Of a stretch of 64,000 bases of DNA, positions 52,329 through 61,191 are shown in pieces. How positions within the stretch are numbered: position 1 is the stretch's first letter; each line of letters opens with the position of its first letter. A program made the translations under genes and the position numbers. The notes beneath the pieces are model-generated. The model saw only the letters and a list, made by a program, of their open reading frames with translations, was not told the origin of the DNA and did no database searches. This DNA is from Alkalibaculum bacchi (GTDB lineage Bacteria > Bacillota > Clostridia > Eubacteriales > Alkalibacteraceae), in the NCBI RefSeq assembly GCF_937875145.1, contig NZ_CALNCS010000021.1, positions 39,909-103,908 on the forward strand, given 5' to 3'.

Positions 52329-52516
52329 TATAATATTTGTATCAGCAGATTGACTCGCAGAAATCCGGATGTTTTCTGTGCTCGCACAAGAAAATATCTT
52401 GATTGCTAGCAAGTGCAAACAATCTCGGCTGCGAGGCGACTGAGGTAATCTACGGAATTTATGATATAACAAAAGAGATATAAAAGAACAGAAAACACAA
52501 AAACAAGGAGGTCTTT
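52329..52516 (+). ncRNA. Promoter and structured leader RNA of the MoxR/VWA operon
   Basis: TATAAT at 52329-52334 would start RNA near 52341. The leader can fold: CTCGCAG (52354-52361) with CTGCGAG (about 52429-52436) as a long-range stem, closed further by AGATT and AATCT; inside it TTTTCTGTGC faces GCACAAGAAAA as a hairpin, and GATTG faces CAATC in a second arm containing TTGCTAGCAA. A multi-branched element of about 110 nt just before a two-gene operon suggests a riboswitch-like or protein-bound leader. I could not match it to a known class. AAACAAGGAGG (52502-52511) is the following ribosome site. Confidence 0.45.
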
Positions 52517-53440
52517 ATGAATCTTAAAAATTTTCTTATAGAAGATGGTGTTAATCCAAAATTGATTGATGACGTAGACTATTTTAGTCGTTATCACAAA
52601 GTAGACTCCAATGCCCTAGATCGAATTCCTGGCCTTAGCAATTATTTTTATGGGAAAGAAATTTGGGAGATGGTTATTTCTGCATTATTAGAGGGAGAGC
52701 ATGTACTCCTATCAGGACCAAAGGCTACTGGAAAAAATCTTTTGGCAGATAATGCTTGTCATTTGTTTGGCAGGCCCCAATGGAATGTATCTTTTAATGT
52801 AAACACAGATAGCGCAAACTTAATTGGTACAGATACCTTCGAAAACAACGAAGTAAAACTTCGTAAGGGACCAGTATACCATTGTGCTACTTATGGTGGA
52901 TTCGGTGTTTTTGATGAAATCAATATGGCTAAAAATGATGCTGTTGTAGTTTTGCATTCAGCTCTTGATTATAGAAGGATTATTGATATACCTGGCTATG
53001 AAAAAATTGCACTTAACGATGCGACTCGTTTTATTGGTACGATGAATTACGATTATGCAGGTACAAAAGATTTAAATGAGGCTCTCGTATCTCGGTTCTT
53101 AGTTGTGGACATCCCCAAAGTGGATGAACCAAAGCTAATGAAAATATTAACAGATGATTTTCCAGATGCGGATAAGGAAATCCTAAGTCAATTTATTGGC
53201 GTATTTATAGATTTGCAAATGAAATCAGAAAATGGTGAGATCTCAACAAAAGCAGTTGATTTAAGAGGTTTGATTGCTTCCTTAAAGACGATTAGAAGAG
53301 GTTTGAGACCGAGATTAGGTATTCAAATGGGGATAACAGGAAAAACCTTTGATCAATATGAAAAGGAAATAGTAGAAGATGTAATTCGAACGAGAATACC
53401 TGAAGCTTGGACAGTAGAAGATGTGTTTCCTTCTAGATAG
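52517..53440 (+). CDS. MoxR/NorQ-type AAA+ ATPase
   Basis: A 307-residue AAA+ protein of the MoxR/NorQ/CbbQ group. Walker A is LLSGPKATGKN (near 66), Walker B GVFDEINMA (near 131), followed by sensor-1 FIGTMNYDY and the arginine-finger region LNEALVSRFL. Members work with a VWA-domain partner to activate enzymes by inserting metals or remodelling them, and the next gene encodes such a partner. AAGGAGG is at proper distance from the ATG. The substrate enzyme is not evident from neighbours. Confidence 0.87.
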   Translation: MNLKNFLIEDGVNPKLIDDVDYFSRYHKVDSNALDRIPGLSNYFYGKEIWEMVISALLEGEHVLLSGPKATGKNLLADNACHLFGRPQWNVSFNVNTDSANLIGTDTFENNEVKLRKGPVYHCATYGGFGVFDEINMAKNDAVVVLHSALDYRRIIDIPGYEKIALNDATRFIGTMNYDYAGTKDLNEALVSRFLVVDIPKVDEPKLMKILTDDFPDADKEILSQFIGVFIDLQMKSENGEISTKAVDLRGLIASLKTIRRGLRPRLGIQMGITGKTFDQYEKEIVEDVIRTRIPEAWTVEDVFPSR

Positions 53441-53451
53441 GAGAAATGATC

Positions 53452-55242
53452 ATGGAATGGGAGTATAATGATTATGAATTAGATAATAGGTTACATAATA
53501 TGATGTGGACCATATCCGAAGATTATGGAGAAGAATCGAATGATCTAAAGAGGTATGCAAATGTATCTAAAGATTTAGCCATATACTTTGCAGTCAAAAC
53601 AGGTGCTCGAAAAAAGTATGTAGATTGGTTGACGGTAAAAAAGTATATTTCCTATAAGGCAAGAAAAGGTGTAAATCCTGATATTCTTGTACCTTTTGTA
53701 GAAATCTGCCTAGACATTATGGTCGAAGATAAATTGATTGAGGAACGTCCAGGAGTTCAAGATATAAGAAACGAGGGGTACGAGGAACTCTTAAAACAGT
53801 TTTTAAAGACACATTCCTCTACATTGATGGAAAAAATCCGCTATGCTTGGGTGTTTGAGCAAATGGGTAAAAGCGTCCAATTTGACCGACAGGTCAGGGG
53901 GATTTTGAAGGATATGTTGGAGTGCAAAAACGCTACTACTACAAAAGAAGTAATTGTGCTTATGGACAAAATCTATACAAAGCACTTTAGCCAGGAAGAA
54001 GATTACTTCGTTGAAATAGAAGATCAGCTTATAGAACAAGTGCAACAACAGGCCTTAAGTGAAGATAGCAATGGGGATTTTCAAGATTTCTTATATGAAG
54101 AATTATATAAAGATAATGAGGTTAGTCAAGAAATATCTGAAGTAGTGGATAATATGAATAGCTCCTTATTAGTAGAGTCTTTAGGAGATTTTTCTAAGGA
54201 TGCCTCTACAATGGACAATAGACATATTTTTGTGGATCAAGAAACAGCTAATAAAATTTACGATAAAATATCTTACTATTATGGGGATCCCTTTTTAAGT
54301 AAAGAAGAAGTGCGAAATATTGAACGGAAAGTTTGTAGCAATGCCCATGATGGATGCAGGATTCACTTTACAGATGGAGTACTTCGAACAGACAACGATA
54401 ATGCTTTTCAGAAAAAGTTTGTGTCTCGTCAAAGAGAAAATAATTTATCCTTTTATGCTCAGAATCCAAGGATAAACAAGAGAAATATTACAAAATTGAA
54501 ACAAATGATCTTGCGAACGATGATCGCTGAGAGTGAAGTGACAAAAATACCATCTGATAATGGCGTAATAGTTGCCAATAAGCTTTGGAAAATTGGTAGA
54601 AGCAAAGATACTAAAGTGTTTAATAAAATCTTAAAAAATGAAAAAGGCGGATATGCAGTAGACATCCTCCTAGATGCCAGTGGTTCTCAAAGGATGAACC
54701 AAGGACAGGTAGCATCACAAGCGTATATTATTAGTGAGGCTTTAACCTTAGCATCTATTCCTAATAGGGTTATGGGTTTTAGCAACTTTCTAGATTACAC
54801 GATTTTAAGGCGATATCGCAATTATGATAGTCCGCGCAGTGAAAACAAAAATATATTTGAATATTATTCTGCAGGTAATAATAGAGACGGTTTAGCGATT
54901 CAATCAGTTGCTCAAGATCTTTTGAAAAGAGAAGAAGAAAATAAAATCATGATTATCTTAAGCGATGGTAAACCTAATGATATTATTATTTCCAAAGTAG
55001 CACAGATTGGTTTAAAAGGAAAAGTATCCTATCAAGGGACAGCAGCCATAAAAGATACGGCCCTAGAAGTACGAAAAGCTCGTAAATCAGGGATCCTAGT
55101 TCTAGGCGTATTCACCGGAAAAGAAGAAGACTTACATGCAGAGAAATTCATTTACGGCAAAGACTTCATATACACTAGAAATGTAGATCGCTTTGCAGAT
55201 ATAGTTGGAACATTCTTAAAGAGAGTAATTGAAAATTACTAA
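53452..55242 (+). CDS. VWA-domain protein (NorD/CbbO-like partner of the AAA+ ATPase)
   Basis: A 596-residue soluble protein. The C-terminal von Willebrand A domain (about 400-590) has the MIDAS motif ILLDASGSQ near 405 and a later IILSDGKPNDI. The N-terminal 390 residues are helical with no enzyme motif, as in NorD/CbbO. It is encoded 11 bp after the MoxR-type ATPase, a conserved pairing. ATG 53452 is preferred over ATG 53446 because AGGAG is better spaced from it. Followed by two terminators. A chaperone role is inferred from the family. Confidence 0.85.
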   Translation: MEWEYNDYELDNRLHNMMWTISEDYGEESNDLKRYANVSKDLAIYFAVKTGARKKYVDWLTVKKYISYKARKGVNPDILVPFVEICLDIMVEDKLIEERPGVQDIRNEGYEELLKQFLKTHSSTLMEKIRYAWVFEQMGKSVQFDRQVRGILKDMLECKNATTTKEVIVLMDKIYTKHFSQEEDYFVEIEDQLIEQVQQQALSEDSNGDFQDFLYEELYKDNEVSQEISEVVDNMNSSLLVESLGDFSKDASTMDNRHIFVDQETANKIYDKISYYYGDPFLSKEEVRNIERKVCSNAHDGCRIHFTDGVLRTDNDNAFQKKFVSRQRENNLSFYAQNPRINKRNITKLKQMILRTMIAESEVTKIPSDNGVIVANKLWKIGRSKDTKVFNKILKNEKGGYAVDILLDASGSQRMNQGQVASQAYIISEALTLASIPNRVMGFSNFLDYTILRRYRNYDSPRSENKNIFEYYSAGNNRDGLAIQSVAQDLLKREEENKIMIILSDGKPNDIIISKVAQIGLKGKVSYQGTAAIKDTALEVRKARKSGILVLGVFTGKEEDLHAEKFIYGKDFIYTRNVDRFADIVGTFLKRVIENY

Positions 55243-55269
55243 AAACACCCTCGCGAGAGGGTGTTTTTA
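55241..55269 (+). terminator. Terminator of the MoxR/VWA operon
   Basis: AAAAACACCCTC pairs with GAGGGTGTTTTT across a short loop, directly after the stop. Confidence 0.92.
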
Positions 55270-55283
55270 GTTGGCTAGGGAAA

Positions 55284-55318
55284 CCTTAACTCGCCTATAG
55301 GCAAGTTAAGGTTTCGTT
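55284..55318 (+). terminator. Second hairpin in tandem
   Basis: AACCTTAACT (55284 onward) pairs with AGTTAAGGTT, with an inner GCC/GGC stem, followed by TTCGTTT. A back-up terminator or nfo leader hairpin. Confidence 0.6.
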
Positions 55319-55395
55319 TATCTCCTTTTCGTGGATAATACACCCTAATGATGATAAAATATAGGTATGGAATAGACAGCGAGGAGAGAAGGCCA

Positions 55396-56229
55396 ATGTT
55401 ATATATAGGACCCCATATATCTACCTCTAAGGGGATGTATATGGCGACGAAGGATGCAATAGGTATTGGTGCAAATACCTTTCAGTTTTTTACACGAAAT
55501 CCTAGGGGAAGTAAAGCAAAGAAGCTAGACTTAGATGATATGGCTAAATGTAAAGTTTTAATGGAAGAGAATGACTTTGGACCTTTACTGGCTCATGCGC
55601 CTTATACTTTAAATATGAGCTCTGCAACAGAAAGTACGAGAGAATTTGCTAAAATGGTATTTGAAGACGACTTAAATCGGATGGAATATATACCTTGTGA
55701 TTTGTATAACTTTCACCCAGGTAGTCACGTAGGACAAGGTGCAGAGAAGGGCATTGAACTTATTGCACAAGTTCTCAATGCAGTATTGAAAGAAGAGCAT
55801 ACGACGACTGTTCTATTAGAGTTGATGTCAGGGAAAGGAACAGAGATAGGAATTGTTTTTGAAGAGGTAAAAGAGATTATGGATAGAGTCAAATTAAATG
55901 ATAAATTAGGCATTTGCTTAGACACTTGTCACATATACTCTGCAGGATATGATATCGTCAATAATTTAGATGGAGTTATAGAAGAATTAGATAAAACTAT
56001 TGGAGTAGATAGATTAAAGGCCATTCATTTAAACGACAGTAAAAATCCTCTAGGAAGTAAAAAGGACCAACATGAGACCATTGGACAAGGTCATATAGGT
56101 TTAAAAGCAATTCTAAATATTATGACACACCCTAAACTTAAACATATTCCATTCTTCTTAGAAACGCCAAATGAACTTGAAGGTCATAGAGAAGAAATTG
56201 AGATGATACGGAAAGCGCTAAAAATATAG
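55396..56229 (+). CDS. nfo: Endonuclease IV (AP endonuclease)
   Basis: Cuts DNA at abasic sites in base-excision repair. The 277-residue length is standard. [13 protein letters not shown] at the N-terminus, [36 protein letters not shown] and [17 protein letters not shown] supply the zinc-binding His, Glu and Asp residues. ATG 55396 has GAGGAGAGAAGG upstream; an upstream in-frame ATG at 55348 adds a non-conserved tail. It lies near ung and addAB but is separately transcribed. Confidence 0.96.
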   Translation: MLYIGPHISTSKGMYMATKDAIGIGANTFQFFTRNPRGSKAKKLDLDDMAKCKVLMEENDFGPLLAHAPYTLNMSSATESTREFAKMVFEDDLNRMEYIPCDLYNFHPGSHVGQGAEKGIELIAQVLNAVLKEEHTTTVLLELMSGKGTEIGIVFEEVKEIMDRVKLNDKLGICLDTCHIYSAGYDIVNNLDGVIEELDKTIGVDRLKAIHLNDSKNPLGSKKDQHETIGQGHIGLKAILNIMTHPKLKHIPFFLETPNELEGHREEIEMIRKALKI

Positions 56230-56269
56230 TCAGATATATGCATATCTGATATATAAACATATATCTGAC
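56229..56269. repeat. 12-bp perfect inverted repeat after nfo
   Basis: GTCAGATATATG (56229-56240) and CATATATCTGAC (56258-56269) are perfect complements. No T tract follows. It overlaps the nfo stop and runs straight into the 11-bp repeat array. Confidence 0.6.
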
Positions 56270-56367
56270 AATAGTTAAATAGTAGTCGAACAATCGTTTA
56301 ACTACTGTTTAACTATTGTTGGACCATCGTTCCACAATTGTTCTACTATCATTCAACCATCATTCAA
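56269..56367 (+). repeat. Array of nine degenerate 11-bp units
   Basis: Nine consecutive units of 11 bp: CAATAGTTAAA, TAGTAGTCGAA, CAATCGTTTAA, CTACTGTTTAA, CTATTGTTGGA, CCATCGTTCCA, CAATTGTTCTA, CTATCATTCAA, CCATCATTCAA. The consensus is C, A/T/C, A, T, T/C, G/A, TT, two variable bases, A. It ends right at the ribosome site of the next gene. Related words occur at five other intergenic places in the window. Confidence 0.75.
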
Positions 56368-56379
56368 AAGGAGAGATAT

Positions 56380-57531
56380 ATGAAAGAAAAAATTGCATTA
56401 TTAAAGTGCACAGGTTATGAACTAGAGCTCGTTGAAAGGACATTAAGAGAAGGTTTTGAACTTCTTGGGGGAGAGCCCTTTATAAGAAAGCTTATTCCCC
56501 TTAATGCAAAGGTCTTACTAAAGCCAAATCTTTTAATGGCAGAAGAGGCAGGTTCGCCTGTTATAACTCATTATATTGTATTCGAAGCACTCCTTCGAAT
56601 TATCTCTGATTACACAGACAGTATTACTTTTGGAGATTCTCCTGGTTTTGGAAGCTCTTATAAAGCGGCTCAAAAGGCAAGGCTTATTGAAGTAGGAAGT
56701 AAATACGGTGCTAGCTTTGTAGATTTTAATGACAATATTAATCTAGAGCTAGAAGACGCTATTTTGTGTAAAAACTGGGATATAGCAAGGGCTGCTTATG
56801 AGTCGGATGTCTTGATATCCTTACCTAAATTAAAAACTCATGGAATGATGTATTACACTGGAGCGGTCAAAAATCAGTTTGGTTGTGTGCCAGGTACGAG
56901 AAAGGCTGTATGGCATGCTCGAATGAATAATTTAGAAAACTTTGCAAAAATGCTCTTAGATTTAAACACTTTAGTCGATACAAAGTTTGCTGTATTAGAT
57001 GGCATAGTGGCAATGGAAGGCAATGGGCCGAGAAACGGAACTCCTAGGAAAATGGATACAATCATTATGGGTGAAAGCCTTACAGCTATAGACGCAGTTG
57101 CAGCGAGTCTTATAGGTTATGAAGATCCTTTAGAATTACCTCAATTAAAAGCAGCTTATGAATCTAATTGGGGAACGGTTTTTCTTGATGAAATTAAGAT
57201 TTTAGGAGAGAAGAGAGAAGGTCTAAAGGTAGAGGATTTTAAACTCATAGCTAAAAAGTTAGAGTACCTAGGCACAGAAGGTTCTCACAAATTTATGAGA
57301 AGATTTTTAGCACCTTATCCAAAATTGATTTTAGAAAAATGTATCAGCTGTAATCGATGTTATGAAGTTTGCCCTGAAAAACCAGATGTGATTACTATGA
57401 CCGATCAAAAAGGTAAGAAGGCACCTGAATTTAATAAGAAAACATGTATTCGTTGTTTCTGTTGCCAAGAATTATGTCCAGAAGGGGCCATAGAAGTGGC
57501 GCAAACGAGGTTGGGTAGAGTATTTAACTAG
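56380..57531 (+). CDS. DUF362-domain protein with two C-terminal 4Fe-4S clusters
   Basis: 383 residues. The DUF362 domain at about 1-295 contains KVLLKPNLLM and FGDSPGFGSS, with LPKLKTHGMMYYTGAVKN typical; the function is unknown. A ferredoxin tail has CISCNRCYEVCPEKPD and CIRCFCCQELCPEGA. Such proteins are common in strict anaerobes and presumably transfer electrons. AAAGGAGAG upstream of ATG 56380 sets the start; an earlier ATG at 56338 falls inside the repeat array. Confidence 0.86.
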   Translation: MKEKIALLKCTGYELELVERTLREGFELLGGEPFIRKLIPLNAKVLLKPNLLMAEEAGSPVITHYIVFEALLRIISDYTDSITFGDSPGFGSSYKAAQKARLIEVGSKYGASFVDFNDNINLELEDAILCKNWDIARAAYESDVLISLPKLKTHGMMYYTGAVKNQFGCVPGTRKAVWHARMNNLENFAKMLLDLNTLVDTKFAVLDGIVAMEGNGPRNGTPRKMDTIIMGESLTAIDAVAASLIGYEDPLELPQLKAAYESNWGTVFLDEIKILGEKREGLKVEDFKLIAKKLEYLGTEGSHKFMRRFLAPYPKLILEKCISCNRCYEVCPEKPDVITMTDQKGKKAPEFNKKTCIRCFCCQELCPEGAIEVAQTRLGRVFN

Positions 57532-57625
57532 GCATACTTATAGGCAGGGAATAATTTTAAATTCGTAATTAAAAATACGCCAAGGCTTTTCCCAACCAAC
57601 CGTCCAACCAGAAGGGAGTGAAATC

Positions 57626-60600
57626 ATGAATCTAATTTTAGGTCGAAAAGGTACCGGAAAATCTCATATTATATATAATCAAATAAAAAAATGCATCGAA
57701 AAGGGTGAGGATAGGCTTATCCTTATTGTACCGGAGCAATTTACTTTTCAGGCAGAGAGGGAATTGATTGAAGTCTTAGATAGCCCTGGAATACTAGATG
57801 TGGAAGTTTTGAGCTTCTCCAGATTAATGAGTAGGCTCATGGAAGAAGTTGGAGGCGCTACAAAAGTGAAATTGTCTCCAACTGGAAAACATATGGCCTT
57901 GCAAAAATCATTATTAGATAGACAGGAAGAGCTTTCTGTTTACAGAGGTATGGTTCGAAAACCAGGTTTTATTCATGAAGTTCAGGATATTATTGCTAAT
58001 CTCAAAAAAAAGATGATTTGTGAAGAAGATTTAAAAGAAATTCTAGAAAAGGACTTAGAAGATCATCAAATGCTTAGCAGAAAACTTAAGGATATTACTA
58101 CTCTTATGGAAAGTTATAATAACTGGCTAGGAGAGGAATACTTAGACAACGAAGGCGTTATAGACTTGCTTATAGACCAGATGGAGGGCAGCACTACAAT
58201 TCCTAAGTTAAAGATATGGATTGATGGATTCGATACTTTTACGGAGCAGATGTTTAAATTTGTTGAAAAACTCTATGTCTATAGCAAAGAGTTAACCATA
58301 AGTCTTACTCAAATAACAAATAAAGAAGATCGTGATGTAGAGATTTTCCTTATCAATGAAAATACACAAAATAAACTAATGGAAATGGCAAGAGGACAGG
58401 CAAAGCTCATCACTACTCATTATAAGCAAAAGGATAAACGGAAAGATATTGAGCATTTGGAAAGAGAATTATACTCTTATCCACTTATCCCCTATGAAGA
58501 GAAAGAAGAGAATATTAAAATTCGAGCCTTCAAAAATGTCTATGAAGAACTAGACTATCTTTGTATAGATATTTTAAAGTTGGTACAAGAAGAAGGTTAT
58601 CGATTTAGAGATATTACAGTTGTGACGAATGATTTAGGCAGTTATGAATTCTTAGTAAAAAGATCTTTTGGAGAATACAGTATCCCTTTTTTCATGGATG
58701 CTAAAAGGAAAATAACAGACAAGCCTTTAAGTATTTTACTCATTTATTCTTTGAGGGCCATTGCATATCACTTTACATATGAAGATATGTTTGCCCTTAT
58801 AAAGACGGGACTCACCAATTTAGATTATGAAGAATACGAAATCTTAGAAAATTACGTATTAAAATACGGCATAAAGGGGAGTAAGTGGAAGAATGGATTT
58901 ACTCAAACACAAGAATCTGATGAGTTTGACTTAGAAAAACTAAATAGTATGAGAAGTTCTATAATAGACCCTCTACTAAATTTATATGAGAAGATTAAGG
59001 GGAATCCTAGCTTCGAGCATATCACAATTGCCTTGTATGAATACATGGAATCTTTATCTATAGAAGAAAAACTTCAAAAAATGTTACAAGAAGTAAAAAA
59101 CGAGTATGGTCAATATGAGTACGCTGCTGAAATCGCTCAAATTTATAATATTGTAATGGACTTATTTGACGAAGTAATCGAGATATTTGGCGATCACAAA
59201 ACCAGTACACGAGAGTATTTAGATATTTTAGAGTCAGGTATCGAATGTGTAGACCTTTCCGTTATCCCCTCTTCTTTAGATCAAGTCATCGTAGGGGATA
59301 TTATGAGAACGCGAACCACAGATTTTAAGGCTTTATTTATACTAGGGGTAAATGAAGGGAAATTACCTTCACCCCAGATTAGTGAAGGAATCTTCAGTGA
59401 AAATGAGAACGCTATTCTCAGAGAAAAGGGTATGGAAATTGAAGAGGATATTAGCTTTAAAAACATTCAGGAAAGATACTTGATTTATAGCGCTTTAGCA
59501 AAGCCAAAAGAAAAGATTATCGTAAGTTATCCCTTAGCAGATTGGGAAGGAGCTTCATTAAGACCATCTATGCTAATACATCGCTTAGAAGAAATATTTC
59601 CTTCTATAAAAGTGGAGAGGGAATGGCAGGATGCTTATCCTATTACGAATGCTAGAGGAACAGTAAAGCATATGATTCAATACTACAGGTCAATTATAGA
59701 CGGCTTTGATGAAGCAGGTGAAAGTATTTGGGATGATGTATACCTTTGGTATGAAGAAAATCCCCGCTGGGAAAATCATATGTCCCATATAAAAGAGGCA
59801 ATGGTTTTTGATAATAGAATATCTCGATTAAGACCAGATTTGATAAAAGGACTTTATGGTGAAACCTTAAATACAAGCGTTACAAGATTAGAAGAGTATT
59901 CAAATTGCCCTTTTAAACATTATGTAAATTACGGATTAAGACCAAAAGAACGAAAGATTTATCAAGTTTCTATACCAGATATAGGGGAGATCCTTCACCG
60001 ATTGATTTATGAGTACACTCTTATTATTGAAAAAGATGGATTGGATTGGAAGGAAATTCAAAGAGAAAAGTCTGTTTTAATATGTAGAGAAGTCATGGAT
60101 CGTCTCGTAGTAGATTATAGGCAAGGAATCTTTGAGAGTAATTTTAGGTATAAGTATTTAGCTAGGTATATTTATAGGATTTTCGTTAGAGCAGTAGAGA
60201 CTTTGACCTATCACTACAAGAAAGGCAAATTTTCTATGTTGGGAAATGAGTTGATTTTTGGTCTAGGACAATCCATTCCTCCTATTAAAGTTGAATTATC
60301 ACAAGAGCATATTCTCTATTTAGAGGGTAGAATGGACAGAGTAGATATATTAAAACATGAAGATAAATGGTTTATGAAAATCATGGATTTTAAGACGGGG
60401 AATAAAGAGTTAAACTTAAGTGATATATACTACGGTTTGTCTTTACAATTAATCGTATACATGTGGGTATGTTTGAATTATGGCAAGAAAAAAGATATGG
60501 AATCGGTGGCTGCTGGAATGTTTTATTTTAAATTAGATGATCCTCTCGTCTTAAGTGGTAAGGTAGAGGAAGAAGTGATTAAAAGTGAAATTACCAAGCA

Positions 60601-60973
60601 TTTCAAATTAAAAGGTCTCATGTTAAAAGATATAGAGGTTTTAAAGGCTATGGATGAGGATGTAGAACATTCTGATATCGTCAACTACAAAGTGAAAAAG
60701 AATGGGGACTTTTCGGCTACATCAAAAGGATTGATTGAAGAGAAACAATTAGATCAGCTCTTATCTCACGTAGAGAATACTATTACCAATATAGGAGAAG
60801 AAATATTTGCTGGAAACATCGCCATCCGACCAATAAAAGGACAAAAAAGAGAAGCCTGCACCTATTGTAAGTACAAAGGAATATGTTTCTTTGATCAACA
60901 GCTGGATGGAAATAAATTTAGTACGAAGTTGGATTTGAGTGATGAGGAAGTACTGAAACGTCTAGACGAATAG
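57626..60973 (+). CDS. addB: AddB, ATP-dependent helicase/nuclease subunit B
   Basis: The subunit of the AddAB recombination-repair nuclease that recognises Chi and cuts one strand. 1115 residues is typical. N-terminal Walker A GRKGTGKSH (6-14), helicase-like core, then the C-terminal nuclease domain with IMDFKTGNKE near 920. The four iron-sulfur cysteines are in SNCPFKHY and CTYCKYKGICF, forming the characteristic clamp. AGAAGGGAGTG is the ribosome site. addA follows after 218 bp. Confidence 0.96.
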   Translation: MNLILGRKGTGKSHIIYNQIKKCIEKGEDRLILIVPEQFTFQAERELIEVLDSPGILDVEVLSFSRLMSRLMEEVGGATKVKLSPTGKHMALQKSLLDRQEELSVYRGMVRKPGFIHEVQDIIANLKKKMICEEDLKEILEKDLEDHQMLSRKLKDITTLMESYNNWLGEEYLDNEGVIDLLIDQMEGSTTIPKLKIWIDGFDTFTEQMFKFVEKLYVYSKELTISLTQITNKEDRDVEIFLINENTQNKLMEMARGQAKLITTHYKQKDKRKDIEHLERELYSYPLIPYEEKEENIKIRAFKNVYEELDYLCIDILKLVQEEGYRFRDITVVTNDLGSYEFLVKRSFGEYSIPFFMDAKRKITDKPLSILLIYSLRAIAYHFTYEDMFALIKTGLTNLDYEEYEILENYVLKYGIKGSKWKNGFTQTQESDEFDLEKLNSMRSSIIDPLLNLYEKIKGNPSFEHITIALYEYMESLSIEEKLQKMLQEVKNEYGQYEYAAEIAQIYNIVMDLFDEVIEIFGDHKTSTREYLDILESGIECVDLSVIPSSLDQVIVGDIMRTRTTDFKALFILGVNEGKLPSPQISEGIFSENENAILREKGMEIEEDISFKNIQERYLIYSALAKPKEKIIVSYPLADWEGASLRPSMLIHRLEEIFPSIKVEREWQDAYPITNARGTVKHMIQYYRSIIDGFDEAGESIWDDVYLWYEENPRWENHMSHIKEAMVFDNRISRLRPDLIKGLYGETLNTSVTRLEEYSNCPFKHYVNYGLRPKERKIYQVSIPDIGEILHRLIYEYTLIIEKDGLDWKEIQREKSVLICREVMDRLVVDYRQGIFESNFRYKYLARYIYRIFVRAVETLTYHYKKGKFSMLGNELIFGLGQSIPPIKVELSQEHILYLEGRMDRVDILKHEDKWFMKIMDFKTGNKELNLSDIYYGLSLQLIVYMWVCLNYGKKKDMESVAAGMFYFKLDDPLVLSGKVEEEVIKSEITKHFKLKGLMLKDIEVLKAMDEDVEHSDIVNYKVKKNGDFSATSKGLIEEKQLDQLLSHVENTITNIGEEIFAGNIAIRPIKGQKREACTYCKYKGICFFDQQLDGNKFSTKLDLSDEEVLKRLDE

Positions 60974-61191
60974 TTGGACGGAAAAACATTAAAGCAGAAG
61001 ATTGCAAGCTGGTTGTACAAAGAAAATCTGCTATTATGTAGGAGAAGACGCCTTCACCGCTCCGGCACAACGGTCACCATGGGTGAGCAAATGCCTGTCC
61101 AACCATAACGTTACTTAAAAATTAAAACGAACTATAAAAACATACAATATAGAATGCATCCTTTACAACTATAGCAAAAGAGGTGAAAACC
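60974..61191. other. 218-bp addB-addA spacer
   Basis: Contains a locally GC-richer stretch at about 61047-61100 and the addA ribosome site AAAGAGGTGAAAACC. No gene seen. The spacer is longer than usual for addBA, which often overlap or abut. Confidence 0.5.

Noticed and set aside
56269..56367. CRISPR array
   Set aside because: Units are 11 bp, contiguous and degenerate, with no spacers and no cas genes nearby.
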